Shown: positions 8,391 to 17,852, counted from the stretch's first letter. The stretch: 64,000 nt of DNA from Streptomyces rapamycinicus NRRL 5491 (GCF_024298965.1 NZ_CP085193.1:6262001-6326000), one strand, 5' to 3'. The notes: generated by a model from the sequence alone, not told the origin. Made by a program: numbers and translations.

Positions 8391-9314
8391 TCAGGAGAAT
8401 GCGGACGTCCTCGCGGACTGGAGCTGGCGGCGGGTGTAGAGGCGGCCTCGACGCTTGGCCATGCTCAGGAATATGACCGTGGGGACGGCGCAGACGAGGA
8501 TGGCGAAGACACTGGCGTCCGGACCGAAGCCGCCTCCGCTGATCACGTCGGGGCCGGACAGCACGCCGTGGACCAGGCCGCCGGGCAAGTCCTCGTTGCC
8601 GGAGGCCGTGATGCCGAAGATGCCACTCTGGGCGAAGTTCCAGGCGAAGTGCAGGCCGATCGGCAGCCACAGGGTGCGGGTGGCCGCGTAGGCTGCGCCG
8701 AGCATCAGGCCGGCCTCGATGGCGATGGCCAGCGAGCCCCACACGGTGGCACCGGGGTTGACCAGGTGAATGGCTCCGAACAGCAGGCCCGAGATGGCCA
8801 ACGCACCCCGCGTACCGGCGAGATCCTCGACGAGACGGAAGACGGTGCCGCGGAAGAGGAGTTCCTCGACGACCGCGACCCCCGCCATCATCCCGAAAAG
8901 GGTCACCGCGCCGCCGACGGACACCCCGCCCTTCGTGCTGTATCCGCCGAACAGGGCGATCAACGCGAACGTCGCGACGAAGAGCCCGAGGCCGACGGGG
9001 ATGCCGATGCGTAGGCCGGACCCGGCCACGGTGGTGTCCAGGTCGGACGCGGGGCGCTGTTCGAGGAACCGTACCGCCGCCGCGTAGACCGTCAGGGCGA
9101 TCACCACGGCCGCCGCGCCGAACAGCAGGGACAGCACCGGGTTGTCGCCCGCCACGCCCCTCATCCCCGCAGCGAATCCCGTCACCAGGACGAACAGCAC
9201 CACCATCACCGCAAGCCGCACCCCGGTCGGCCACACCCGGCGCGTTGGCTCGAACGGTGACTGCGAGAACTGGCGCTTCACCCACTGCGCTGCCTGTGCG
9301 TTCCAGAGCGACAT
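8391..9314 (-). CDS. CPBP family intramembrane metalloprotease
   Basis: A 307-residue multi-pass membrane protein with the CPBP (Rce1-like) motifs: motif 1 EELLFRG (Glu150-Glu151, then Arg), motif 2 FGAIH, and motif 3 HFAWNF, supplying the Glu/His metal and catalytic residues. About eight hydrophobic segments are visible. In bacteria such proteins act in bacteriocin immunity or protein maturation; the substrate here is unknown. The start ATG at 9314 has a purine-rich GAGGGAGTAG stretch upstream. It converges with the ion channel gene. A second CPBP member lies at 49191-50087. Confidence 0.92.
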   Translation of the reverse strand: MSLWNAQAAQWVKRQFSQSPFEPTRRVWPTGVRLAVMVVLFVLVTGFAAGMRGVAGDNPVLSLLFGAAAVVIALTVYAAAVRFLEQRPASDLDTTVAGSGLRIGIPVGLGLFVATFALIALFGGYSTKGGVSVGGAVTLFGMMAGVAVVEELLFRGTVFRLVEDLAGTRGALAISGLLFGAIHLVNPGATVWGSLAIAIEAGLMLGAAYAATRTLWLPIGLHFAWNFAQSGIFGITASGNEDLPGGLVHGVLSGPDVISGGGFGPDASVFAILVCAVPTVIFLSMAKRRGRLYTRRQLQSARTSAFS

Positions 9315-9587
9315 GACACTACTCCCTCGTTGACCAGCGGCCCGGCCGCCCCTGCATCGATGGGAACGCTATGAGCAGGGGGCACCCTGGAACGTGCCCC
9401 CGAGGTGGACAATCGCGTGTAGCTCGCACGGGGGACAACGGGAGAGGTGCGCCAGGACGGTTCAGCCCTGCGCGGTGACCGGGCCCACCCGGCGGGCGAG
9501 CACAAGTCGAGCCGTACGTCCATCCCAAGGGGCCTTCCACGGCGCTGTTCGGAAACGAGCACACCGTTGATCCCGCGAACGGGCGGC

Positions 9588-10787
9588 TCACCAGTAGGCG
9601 CGGTCGTCCCAGGGCTCGAACCCCGCGCATTCGACGGGGTCGTCGTCCTCGTCCAGCGCTGCCAGCCCCGCGGTGGCGAAGGTGCCGCGCTGCCAGGCGA
9701 GGAGCGCGTCGACGAGGCCGCGGTCCCACGGCCGGTCCTGCCGGGCGTGGCGGGGCCAGACGATGAGGGGCCAGCCGTCGGGGTCGTCGCCGTCGGTGAT
9801 CCAGCCCAGGTAGTCGCCGTCGATGGAGTTGGCGAAGGGCAGAAAGCCGCCGGGCTCGGGCCACCTCGCGAGGGGAAAGTCCTCCGGGTACTCCTCCTTG
9901 AGCTGCCCGTAGCCGTCCAGGGTGGACTCGACGTGCCGGACGAAGCCCAGGCCGGCCGGGCGCAGCGGGGTGTGGAAGCGCAGCCAGCCGCTCCAGCACC
10001 CGGCGCCGTACAGGTCCAGGAGGGCCAGGTATTCCCGTGGCAGCCGCGTGCCCAGCTCCTCGAAGAGCCCCTCCCAGGTGCCGCCGCCCAGGTACGGCGC
10101 TTCGGGGGGCGGGGACAGCAGGCGCAGGGCATCCAGCCCGGTGCCGGTTTCCAGGGCGGCGTGGCGTTCGGCGTCGGTGAGGCGGGGAACCGTGGGCTCG
10201 GGCGGCGTCCAGGGCCCGGCCTCCGGCAGAAAGGCGGTGCGGGCGACGGTGCCGGGCAGCGGGCCCATCAAGGGGCCGGGCGGGGAGGGGAGTTCCCAGG
10301 TCTCACGGACCATGTGCCGCAGGTAGCCGGTGAGTGTGAGGTCGTACCGGTGCCAGGGGAGGAGGCCGCTGCCGGGGACGGGCCCCGCGTGGAGGACGAC
10401 CACGGTCCACTCGTTGGGATCCTCTGAGACGGAGGTGTCCCAGAACAGCACGTCGCTCCCGCGGGTTTCGCCCCAGGCGAGGAGTCCGCCGGGGGCCGGG
10501 TGGAAGGCCGGCCGCTCCGACTCCGGCAGCTCGCGGCTCTCGATACGGGCCTCGCGGTGCGTGTCGCGCAGCCAGTTCCCGTAGTCGAAACGTTCCGCCT
10601 GGACGCACGGCACGTGGATCCATACGAACTCGCCGAAGTCCAGTGGCCCGTAGGCGTCGGCCAACCGCTTGTAGTCGTCCGGCAGCGCCACCCCCAGCCA
10701 CGCCTCGACCGCTGCCCAGTCGACGGGGAGCGACGCGGGCGGCCGCTCCGGGCCGGGGGTGGTGAACGCGGCGATGTCCAAGGTCAC
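9588..10787 (-). CDS. SUKH (SMI1/KNR4) family protein, probably two domains
   Basis: A 399-residue soluble protein. The N-terminal half has the SMI1/KNR4 pattern (VEAWLGVALPDDYKRLADAYGPLDFG, then a Trp/Phe-rich core). The second half repeats it from about residue 235 (WEGLFEELGTRLPREYLALLDLYGAG, later PFANSIDGDYLGWITDGDDPDGWPLI). SUKH proteins are often immunity proteins against polymorphic toxins, but many Streptomyces copies stand alone, and no toxin gene is adjacent here. The start GTG at 10787 is supported by GGAGG. Residues 170-230 form a Pro-rich linker. Confidence 0.85.
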   Translation of the reverse strand: MTLDIAAFTTPGPERPPASLPVDWAAVEAWLGVALPDDYKRLADAYGPLDFGEFVWIHVPCVQAERFDYGNWLRDTHREARIESRELPESERPAFHPAPGGLLAWGETRGSDVLFWDTSVSEDPNEWTVVVLHAGPVPGSGLLPWHRYDLTLTGYLRHMVRETWELPSPPGPLMGPLPGTVARTAFLPEAGPWTPPEPTVPRLTDAERHAALETGTGLDALRLLSPPPEAPYLGGGTWEGLFEELGTRLPREYLALLDLYGAGCWSGWLRFHTPLRPAGLGFVRHVESTLDGYGQLKEEYPEDFPLARWPEPGGFLPFANSIDGDYLGWITDGDDPDGWPLIVWPRHARQDRPWDRGLVDALLAWQRGTFATAGLAALDEDDDPVECAGFEPWDDRAYW

Positions 10788-10865
10788 GTGTGGTCCTCCG
10801 GATCGGATGGTCGGACCTACATCGTCGCTGTTCCGCGGTGTTACGCGGTTACGCGTCCGACCGGA

Positions 10866-11126
10866 CTACGGGGCGGTACCGTTCTTGTCCGCCCCGCCCC
10901 GCCCCGCCCCGCCCCGCCCAGCCCAGCCATCGAGGTCGCGCCCGCCCGCGCTGTTGGCGGCGACGGCTCGTTTCAACAGCACGGGATCGGCCAGGGTATC
11001 GGGGTGGCGCAGCATGGACTGGACGTCGCCGAACGCCGGCGCGAGGCGTCGACCACCAGTCCCCGCCCCGGCGGGCGGCTCGGCCGCCACGAGCCGCTCA
11101 GACACGGAAACTGTCGACTCGGACAT
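10866..11126 (-). CDS. Hypothetical 86-residue protein (weak)
   Basis: This is an open frame of 86 residues, ATG at 11126, with a modest purine-rich ribosome site (GGTAGG). Its middle (FGDVQSMLRHPDTLADPVLLKRAVAAN) looks protein-like, but the C-terminus is encoded by a CCCCG pentamer repeat (about 10891-10919) that gives a Gly/Arg/Ala tail. It lies upstream of, and on the same strand as, the SUKH gene. It may be a remnant or spurious. Outside it, the 360 bases between the SUKH start and the hydrolase gene show nothing else. Confidence 0.3.
   Translation of the reverse strand: MSESTVSVSERLVAAEPPAGAGTGGRRLAPAFGDVQSMLRHPDTLADPVLLKRAVAANSAGGRDLDGWAGRGGAGRGGADKNGTAP
10891..10919. repeat. (GCCCC)n pentanucleotide repeat
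   Basis: About six uninterrupted copies of the pentamer GCCCC, followed by degenerate copies. This is a simple repeat likely to vary in length between strains. Confidence 0.9.
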
Positions 11127-11148
11127 GGATGTACCTACCGGGGATCTC

Positions 11149-12713
11149 TCAACTCGTGTGGCTGGGCGGGCTGTCAGGCTTCGCCGGGCAGGCGAGGTCC
11201 TGCGCCGGGCGCTGTCCGCCGGTCAGGAATGCCGTCACCGCGTCGTTCGCGCACGTGTTGGGGCCGTATGGATAGACGCCGTGTCCGCCCTGGTCGGCCG
11301 TCACCATCGTGGCCCGCTTCCCGAAGGCCCGCCGCAGCTTCTTGGCGCCGGCCAGCGGTGTCCCCGGGTCGCGCTCGTTCTGCACCATGAGCACGTTCGA
11401 CGGGCCCCGGCCGCCGATGCGCACCGGCGGCTCGACCCGCTCGTCCGGCCAGAACGCGCACGGTCCGATGCTTGCCGCGGACCCGCCCAGCATCGGGTAC
11501 CTCAGCCGGTCGACCGCGACATCGCGCTGATACTCCCGGACCGTGCCCGGCCAGCGCGAATCACCACACATGACATAAAACCGGGCGGCCATGAAGTTCT
11601 CCATGCCCTCCATCGACGGCGGGGTGTCGGGCGGCAGCGGCCGATCCTTGTCGAGCGCCTGCCACATCTCGGCCACCAAGGGCATGGACGCGTCGCTGTA
11701 GAGGCGGTCAAAGGTGATTCCGCGGACAACGTCGCGTCGATGCCCCGGACCGGCTTCGCCTCCAGTCGCTTCGCGAGCTCGAAGAACTTCGCGGTCACCT
11801 GCTCCGGTGTGGTGCCCAGACCGTACTCGGGGTGCGCGGCCGCGAACGCCGCGAAGTCCGGGAACCGGTCCTCCATTCCACGGGCGAGCGACCGCATGGC
11901 CGTGACGTCGTAACCGCCGGGGCTCAGGTTGCTGTCGAGCACGATCCGGTCGCTGCGCCCCGGGAACAGCGTCGTGTACACCGCGCCGAGGTAGGAGCCG
12001 TAGGACCCACCGAGGTAGGAGAGCTTCGGCTCGCCCAGCACCGTCCGGATCCGGTCCATGTCGCGCGCGGTGTTCGCGGTGGTGGTGTGCGGCAGCATCC
12101 ACGCCGTCCGCGAGGTGGCGCACTGCTTGGCGACGGTCCGCGCGTTCCCCGCCGCCCGCGCGACATCGGCCGCGGTGTGCGCGTACGGCGGCAAGTTGCC
12201 GCGGTTCCGCTGTTCCGGCGTCAGGTCGCAGGTCACCGGCGTGCTGCGGCCGACACCGCGCGGGTCGAAGCCGATCACGTCGTAGGAGTCCAGCACCTTC
12301 TGCGGCAGCTTCGAGGCGGCGAGGACGGCCGGGTAGCCGAGCCCTGTGATGCCGGGGCCGCCTGGATTGGTCAGCAGCACACCGCGGCGTTGCGAGGGGT
12401 TTTTGCTCGCCAGCCGGGAGATCGCGATCTCTATCTGACGGCCGTCGGGATCGCGGTAGTCCAGCGGGACTTTCAGCGTCGAGCACTCGAGACGGGGTGA
12501 GTCGGCCTTACGAGATGAGTCGGTCTTACGGGATGAGTCGGCCTTGCGGGATGAGTCGGCCTTCTCCGAGCACGGGCCCCACCGCACGGTCTCCGGCGTC
12601 GCCGCCGCCGTGTCCGGCGTCGCCACCGACACTTCCGGAATCACGGTCAGCGCCACCGCGGTCGCCGCCACCGTGGTCGCGGCGAGGGCGAGGGACAAGG
12701 TTTTTCTGCGCAT
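11149..12713 (-). pseudogene. Alpha/beta hydrolase, tripeptidyl aminopeptidase-like, frameshifted
   Basis: This is a secreted serine peptidase-like gene split over two frames. The first frame (12713 down to 11502) gives a signal peptide, the oxyanion region NPGGPG, DPRGVG, and the nucleophile elbow GGSYGSYLG. It becomes Arg-rich nonsense after KRLEAKPVRGID. The correct continuation (VVRGITFDRLYSDASMPL to the TAP-like C-terminal domain with the His in DQGGHGVYPYG) is in the neighbouring frame, ending at 11149. The switch near 11725-11750 fits loss of one base. Residues after the signal contain four KADSSR-type repeats. Together the parts make a full-length, about 520-residue member of the actinobacterial SlpD/E-TAP family. 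It is either a real loss-of-function mutation or a sequencing error. Confidence 0.85.
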
Positions 12714-12878
12714 CTGATGTCTTCCTGAGGGGGCGGGAGGAGGTACGGGGGCGTACGAGGGCGTACGGGGCGCCGAAAGTCGTGGGCGGCCGGGCCGAGC
12801 GCGTGGACGGCGGGTGCTCTCCCCGGGCGCGCCGGCGCATCTGCCGCAGGTGTGGGTCCGTCGTGTCCCGGATGGGCG

Positions 12879-13154
12879 TCAGGTCGTTCCCCGGTCGCGG
12901 ATTCCTCCGGAGTTTCCGGGCCGCTCGGCGGTCGGTTCCTTGCGCGTGTGTGCCCAGCCACCGGACACCATGGCGACGAGCGCGATGAATCCGAGGACGA
13001 TCATCTGGCCGGTGAGGCCGCCGGGAACCCCGTTGAGGATGCCCCACAGCGGCTCGGAGTCCGGGTTGAGCAAAGCGCGGATCATCGCTTGGGCGGCCAG
13101 GACTGTGATGACCATCCCGACTGCCTCAAGGGCCACATAGCCACCCTTGCGCAT
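12879..13154 (-). CDS. Small two-TM membrane protein
   Basis: A 91-residue protein with two hydrophobic segments (about residues 6-22 and 42-62) separated by a short Pro/Gly loop (NPDSEPLWGILNGVPGG), and a charged C-terminal tail. I chose the ATG at 13154 because the longer frame begins with Arg/Pro-rich, non-membrane sequence; the ribosome site (GAAGAAA) is weak. It lies between the broken hydrolase and a divergent two-component system. I do not recognise the family. Confidence 0.6.
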   Translation of the reverse strand: MRKGGYVALEAVGMVITVLAAQAMIRALLNPDSEPLWGILNGVPGGLTGQMIVLGFIALVAMVSGGWAHTRKEPTAERPGNSGGIRDRGTT

Positions 13155-13343
13155 CGCGTTTCTTCGTCTGGTGTTCGGTCGTCTCGGCACGGACACGAGT
13201 CTGTTCGGGCGGCCCGGCAGGCACATCGGCCCGGCGGCTCGCATCGCCTTCGACCGAGGACGAGGTGGTGATCCGACCTTGGTCGAGGGCGCATCATCCC
13301 GCGGCCCGACTCATCGGCCGCACGGTGTCGCGATACTGGCCAG

Positions 13344-14525
13344 GTGAACACGGACGTCGCGCCACGGCTGGGGTGGTGGCAGCAGGCATGGCGGCTGGGT
13401 GCGGCCGCGGCAGTGGGTATACCGCTCTGGCTCTCCATCGGTGTGGTGGCGCAGGGGCAGACGGGTGAAACGGGCTCGTGGTTCCTCATCGGTGATCCGC
13501 TGGTGGCTCTCGGCTGCCTGACGGCGCTTCTGTGGCGGCGGCGGTTCCCGCTCGCCGTCGCCATGACGGTCGCGATCGCCTCGACCGCGTCGGCACTCGC
13601 CACCGGCGCCGCGTGTCTTGGGCTGGTTTCGCTCTCCACGCGTCGCCGTCCGGTGGAGAGCGGGGTCGTCGGGCTGGCCTTGGTGACCGCGTCGCAATTC
13701 ACCGGCGGGCTCTACCCGGTCCAGCGCTCGCCCGGCTCGTGGTGGCTCGAACTCACGCTCCCGGCACTGACCGCGGGCATCGCGGTGGCCATGGGCATGG
13801 CCATCGGCGCGCGCCGCGTCGAATTGCGGTCCTTGCGGGACCGGGCGGAGAGCGCGGAACGGGAACAGACCGCACGAGCGGCGCAGGCACGGGCCCTGGA
13901 ACGGAACCGGATCGCCCGCGAGATGCACGACGTACTCGCGCACCGGATCTCCCTGGTCGCCATGCAGGCCGGAGTGCTGGACCACCGCGGCAACCTCACA
14001 GCCGAGGAGAACCGGGTGCTGGTCCGCGGCATCGCCGACGGCTCCCACCAAGCCCTGGAAGAACTACGGGACGTCCTCGGGGTGCTCCGGGCCGACGCGG
14101 CCCGCCCGGAACCACCCCAGCCCTCCCTCGACCGCATCCCCGACCTGGTGGCCGACGCGCGCACATCCGGACTGGACGTCACGCTCACCACCACCGTGGC
14201 GGGAACACCGTCCGACGCCATCGGACGCACCTGCTACCGGATCGTCCAGGAAGGCCTGACCAACGCCGCCAAACACGCCCCCGGCGCACGCGTACACATC
14301 ACCCTCGAAGGAACAGCGGGCGACAACCTCGACGTCAGCGTCCACAACTCGCCATCCACCAGGGCGACCGCACCACCACCGACATCGGGATTCGGCCTGC
14401 TCGGCCTCACCGAACGCATCACCCTCGCCGGCGGAGAACTCGACCACCACCCCACACCCGACAACGGGTACCTCCTCACCGCGCGACTACCGTGGCCGAA
14501 CCCCACCCACGAAAAGAGAGCATGA
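13344..14525 (+). CDS. Two-component sensor histidine kinase, NarL-type (HisKA_3)
   Basis: A 393-residue membrane kinase. The N-terminus has four to five TM segments (residues about 15-160) without a large sensor domain. A short coiled coil follows, then the dimerisation/phosphoacceptor motif ERNRIAREMHDVLAHRISLV (His about 197), and an HATPase with the N box (QEGLTNAAKHAP) and a G box (GFGLLGLTERI). The start is GTG at 13344. Its stop abuts the start of the response regulator gene, so the two form an operon and presumably a cognate pair. The signal and target are unknown; divergent genes upstream are a candidate target. Confidence 0.93.
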   Translation: MNTDVAPRLGWWQQAWRLGAAAAVGIPLWLSIGVVAQGQTGETGSWFLIGDPLVALGCLTALLWRRRFPLAVAMTVAIASTASALATGAACLGLVSLSTRRRPVESGVVGLALVTASQFTGGLYPVQRSPGSWWLELTLPALTAGIAVAMGMAIGARRVELRSLRDRAESAEREQTARAAQARALERNRIAREMHDVLAHRISLVAMQAGVLDHRGNLTAEENRVLVRGIADGSHQALEELRDVLGVLRADAARPEPPQPSLDRIPDLVADARTSGLDVTLTTTVAGTPSDAIGRTCYRIVQEGLTNAAKHAPGARVHITLEGTAGDNLDVSVHNSPSTRATAPPPTSGFGLLGLTERITLAGGELDHHPTPDNGYLLTARLPWPNPTHEKRA

Positions 14526-15203
14526 GTGGATACCGAGCGGGAGCCGGTGCGCGTCGTCATCGTCGACGACGACCAACTGGTGCGCATGGCGCTGCGCCTC
14601 GTCATCGACGGTGAACCGGACCTGACCGTCGTCGCGGAGGCGGCCGACGGGGACGCCGCGATCACCGTGGTGGACGAGCAGCGGCCGGACGTCGTCCTGA
14701 TGGACGTGCGGATGCCCGGCCGCGACGGTCTCAGCACGACCCAGGAACTCCTCACCCGACCGGCGCCGCCGCGGGTGCTCATGCTGACCACATTCGACTC
14801 CGACGATCTGGTGCTCGGCGCACTGCGCGCCGGAGCACTCGGGTTCGTCCTCAAGGACACCCCGCCGGCGCGGATTCTCGACGCGGTGCGGATCGTCGCG
14901 GACGGCGACCCCGTGCTGTCTCCAGCGGCCACGGCGCGGGTGATCGCCGCGGCCACCAGCCCGCAGTCCGCTCACGCTCGCGACTCGTCCCGCGGGGCCG
15001 CGCGGAAACAGCTGTCCACACTGACGGAACGAGAACTCGACACCGCTCGGGCCATCGCGGACGGACTGGGCAACCCGGAGATCGCCGAGCGGCTGCACAT
15101 CAGCGTCGCGACCGTAAAGGCGCACATCGGCAGCCTGTTCGCCAAGCTGGCGGTCGACAACCGGGTGCAGATCGCACTCCTGGTCCGCGACGCGGAGGAA
15201 TGA
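14526..15203 (+). CDS. Response regulator, NarL/FixJ family
   Basis: A 225-residue DNA-binding regulator. The receiver domain (residues about 8-125) has the acidic pocket VDDD, the phosphoacceptor Asp in DVVLMDVRMPG, and the Lys in GFVLKDT. The C-terminal LuxR-type HTH (LTERELDTARAIADGLGNPEIAERLHISVATVKAHIGSLF) binds DNA. It starts at GTG 14526, immediately after the kinase stop, so translation is probably coupled. It is the cognate partner of the upstream kinase. Confidence 0.94.
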   Translation: MDTEREPVRVVIVDDDQLVRMALRLVIDGEPDLTVVAEAADGDAAITVVDEQRPDVVLMDVRMPGRDGLSTTQELLTRPAPPRVLMLTTFDSDDLVLGALRAGALGFVLKDTPPARILDAVRIVADGDPVLSPAATARVIAAATSPQSAHARDSSRGAARKQLSTLTERELDTARAIADGLGNPEIAERLHISVATVKAHIGSLFAKLAVDNRVQIALLVRDAEE

Positions 15204-15339
15204 CCGGCCCGGCGCGGCGGGCGGTACCGGCACGGCCGCGCTCGCCCAAACAATCTGCGTACGGGGTGCGGCCGTCGATTTGTTCGATCCTGAAGCCGTT
15301 TCGGCATATGCCGTGACGGCCGTGGCTACCATGAGCCTC

Positions 15340-16218
15340 ATGGACCTCGACATGCGCCGGGTGCGCTACTTCGTGGCCGTGGCAGAAGAGTGCAGCTTCG
15401 TGCGGGCAGCGAGCCGCCTGTACATGACTCAGCCGGCACTCAGCCGCCAGATCCGGGCGCTGGAGGAGGATCTGGGCGTGGTCCTCTTCCTGCGCGACCG
15501 GCAGGGCACTGTACTGACGCGGGCGGGGCACCAATTGCTGGAGGACGCCCGGCCGATGCTGGCGATGTCACAGGCGGTGCAGCAGCGGGTCCGGACGGCG
15601 AGCCGGGAGGTGAACCACTTCACCATCGGCTTCATGCCGGGTGTCATCGTCACACCCATCGTGCGGGAGTTCGCCCGGATGGCGCCGCAACTCGACATCG
15701 AGGTCGTGCACACCTCGATCACCGACCAGGTCGACTTCCTGCTCGACGGGCGGGTCGACGTCTGCTACGTACGGCTGCCGCTGCCCGAGGCCATGTTCGA
15801 GGTGGTCCCGCTCTTCCCGGAGCCCCGTGTGGTGGCGCTGTCCACCGCGCATCCGCTCGCGCAACTCAAGGCGGTGCATGTCGAGGACCTGTATGACACG
15901 ATCCTGTTGCAGGATCCGCGGGACGTCCCGGAATGGCGCGGGCGAGTCCCGCGCGATCCGGTCGCGCCGCAGGCGGACACCGGACGGTTCCCGGTGACGA
16001 TCGAGGAGTGCCTGGAGGCCGTCGCTTCCGGCGCCGGATGCTACGTCATGCCGGCCGGCATGGCCGGCTTCTACCGCCGTGACGACGTGACCTGCCTGAC
16101 GCTGGAGGGCGTCGCCCCGCGCACGGTCGCCCTGGCTTACACCAAGCACCGGACCATGCCCGAGCTGCACCAGTTCGCTGAGCTCTCCCGTCGCATGCTC
16201 GGCCCGGACCCCGACTGA
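15340..16218 (+). CDS. LysR family transcriptional regulator
   Basis: A regulator of about 292 residues. The N-terminal winged HTH (MRRVRYFVAVAEECSFVRAASRLYMTQPALSRQIRALEEDLGVVLFLRD) is typical of LysR proteins. The rest is a periplasmic-binding-like effector domain (from about HFTIGFMPGVIV). Possible starts are ATG 15331, 15340 and 15352; none has a strong ribosome site, so I use 15340. LysR proteins usually regulate a divergent neighbour, but here the nearest gene upstream runs in the same direction. The convergent SnoaL-like gene downstream is the other candidate partner. Confidence 0.92.
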   Translation: MDLDMRRVRYFVAVAEECSFVRAASRLYMTQPALSRQIRALEEDLGVVLFLRDRQGTVLTRAGHQLLEDARPMLAMSQAVQQRVRTASREVNHFTIGFMPGVIVTPIVREFARMAPQLDIEVVHTSITDQVDFLLDGRVDVCYVRLPLPEAMFEVVPLFPEPRVVALSTAHPLAQLKAVHVEDLYDTILLQDPRDVPEWRGRVPRDPVAPQADTGRFPVTIEECLEAVASGAGCYVMPAGMAGFYRRDDVTCLTLEGVAPRTVALAYTKHRTMPELHQFAELSRRMLGPDPD

Positions 16219-16223
16219 CATCC

Positions 16224-16270
16224 GGTACCGGCGGCCCGGCGGCATGCGGGGCCCGCGCGCCGCCGGTACC
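16224..16270. terminator. Terminator hairpin between convergent genes
   Basis: A perfect 12-bp inverted repeat (GGTACCGGCGGC/GCCGCCGGTACC) with a 23-base GC-rich loop that can itself fold. It lies between the LysR gene and the convergent SnoaL-like gene. Confidence 0.75.
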
Positions 16271-16314
16271 GAGAGCCCAGCGGCGCGGTGCCGCCCGACC
16301 GGATCGCCGACCGT

Positions 16315-16746
16315 TCAGCCCAGGGACGGCATGAGGCCGGTCTGCATGAGGAAGCCCGCGAAATTCCAGTAGTCGCGGTTCTCAGTGATGAGCTCGTTGG
16401 CCCGCACACCGATGGTGACGCCGGGGCATTCGAACCGCTTCCCGGTGGCCGGTATCCCGAGTTCGAAGTCGGAGCGGTCGTGCGTGCCGGAAAGGACCCA
16501 TTCGAACGAGTAGGAGTCGCCCGACTCCACGACCTTTCCCAGGGTGAAGAAGTAATCACTGGAAAAGCTCGCGTCCATTCTGTCGATCAACGCCTTGGCC
16601 GCCTGCTTGCCCTTGAAGGTGCCACCGAAAGCGGTATCGACGACCTGGATGTTCTCGCTCATCATGTCGACGACTGCCTGCGAGTCGTGCCTGTTGCAGG
16701 CATCGACATAGCTTTTCACCCAGGAGGGCGGGTTCTGCTCGTTCAT
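16315..16746 (-). CDS. SnoaL-like/NTF2-fold protein
   Basis: A 143-residue protein of the NTF2-like superfamily: an N-terminal helix (WVKSYVDACNRHDSQAVVDMM), then a curved sheet with GTFKGKQAAKALIDRM and EWVLSGTHDRSDFELGIPATGKRF. The segment FELGIPATGKRFECPGVTI is the polyketide-cyclase/ester-cyclase SnoaL pattern. Catalytic use of the pocket is not certain; some members are enzymes, others ligand-binding. The ATG at 16746 has AGGAAA upstream. It is convergent with the LysR gene. Confidence 0.85.
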   Translation of the reverse strand: MNEQNPPSWVKSYVDACNRHDSQAVVDMMSENIQVVDTAFGGTFKGKQAAKALIDRMDASFSSDYFFTLGKVVESGDSYSFEWVLSGTHDRSDFELGIPATGKRFECPGVTIGVRANELITENRDYWNFAGFLMQTGLMPSLG

Positions 16747-17134
16747 GGGTTTCCTAACCGGTCTCAATCGGATGCGACGGCGCGCATGGCGAGGCACATA
16801 AACGCCCGACGGTACGGAGTGGCCTTATGGCTGGTCCGTTCCGGGAGGGGCAAATATTTGCGTACTGATTGTTGAGCAGGCGGAGCCCGCGCCGCCAATG
16901 CCGAATCGGGCCGTCCTGATGCCGCATCGGCATGTTGGGAGTTCGCAGTCGGGATCTCGGCGCACTCGCCGTACTGAAGTGTCCGTTCGGCTACGGCCGC
17001 GGACCCGCCGTCGGTACCGGGCCGGCGTTCGCGGTTGTCGGCGCCGGGCCCCGCTCATAGCGGCGGCGTCCGTTCGTCCGCCACGTTCCACCGCCTTCGT
17101 CGACCCGACTGGTGGACGCGCTCCGGCACGCAAA
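16747..17134. other. Intergenic region, no gene seen
   Basis: About 390 bases between the SnoaL-like start and the tRNA terminator. I see no coding frame with Streptomyces-like codon use. It contains the promoter region of the SnoaL-like gene and otherwise unremarkable sequence. Confidence 0.5.
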
Positions 17135-17172
17135 ACACCCCCTGCCCTGCGTTTCCGCAGTTCAGGGGGTGT
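17135..17172 (-). terminator. Terminator of tRNA-Ser(CGA)
   Basis: An inverted repeat ACACCCCCTG/CAGGGGGTGT with an 18-base loop that includes the smaller pair CTGCG/CGCAG. It lies six bases beyond the tRNA 3' end on the minus strand, with a short A run on the plus strand (U run in the transcript). Confidence 0.8.
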
Positions 17173-17177
17173 AAGAG

Positions 17178-17264
17178 CGGTAGCGGTGGGATTTGAACCC
17201 ACGGAGGAGTTGCCCCCTCACGCGCTTTCGAGGCGCGCTCCTTCGGCCGCTCGGACACGCTACC
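17178..17264 (-). tRNA. tRNA-Ser(CGA)
   Basis: An 87-base type II tRNA read on the minus strand. The acceptor stem pairs GGTAGCG with CGCTACC, with G as discriminator. The anticodon arm is CGCGC-CTCGAAA-GCGCG, so the anticodon is CGA, reading UCG. The long variable arm GAGGGGGCAACTCCTC and the T loop TTCAAAT confirm serine type. CCA is not encoded. Confidence 0.95.
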
Positions 17265-17333
17265 GAGGGAGAGCCTAGCGGACGGGTGGCCGGGAACCGA
17301 AATCGGTTCCGGGACCGGCCCGCGCGGCGGGGT

Positions 17334-17834
17334 TCAGGGCTTGCGGAAGAAGGCGGTCAGGGGGGCCGCGCAGGCCTCCGCCAGGACGCCCGCGATGACC
17401 TCGGGGCGGTGGTTGAGGCGGCGGTCGCGGACGACGTCCCAGAGGGAGCCGACCGCGCCGGCCTTCTCGTCCACGGCGCCGTAGACCAGCCGGTCAAGGC
17501 GGGACAGGACGATCGCGCCGGCGCACATCGTGCACGGCTCCAGGGTGACCACCAGGGTGCAGCCGGTCAGCCGCCAGCCGCCGAGGTGCTGGGCGGCGGC
17601 TCGGAGGGCGAGGACCTCGGCGTGGGCCGTGGGGTCGCCGTGGGCCTCGCGCTCGTTGCGGCCGCGCCCGAGTACCGCGCCGTCCGGGCCCAGCACGACG
17701 GCGCCGACCGGCACGTCTCCCGTCTCGGGCGCCCGCACCGCCTCCTCCAGCGCCAGGCGCATCGGTTCGCGCCAGGGGTCGCGCAGGGGGTCGGGGTCGG
17801 GGCCGGGCAGGAGGCCGGTCAGCGGATCGGTCAT
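17334..17834 (-). CDS. tadA: tRNA adenosine(34) deaminase
   Basis: A 166-residue zinc deaminase that converts A34 to inosine in tRNA-Arg(ACG). It has the cytidine-deaminase fold motifs HAEV (His zinc ligand plus catalytic Glu) at about residue 71 and PCTMC (two Cys zinc ligands) at about residue 99. The first 22 residues are an extra Pro/Asp-rich extension; an internal ATG (MRLALEEAV) is an alternative start. It lies 69 bases beyond tRNA-Ser and 18 bases after the tadA-associated gene, with which it probably forms an operon. Confidence 0.96.
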   Translation of the reverse strand: MTDPLTGLLPGPDPDPLRDPWREPMRLALEEAVRAPETGDVPVGAVVLGPDGAVLGRGRNEREAHGDPTAHAEVLALRAAAQHLGGWRLTGCTLVVTLEPCTMCAGAIVLSRLDRLVYGAVDEKAGAVGSLWDVVRDRRLNHRPEVIAGVLAEACAAPLTAFFRKP

Positions 17835-17852
17835 GACATCAGTGTGCGGCGG

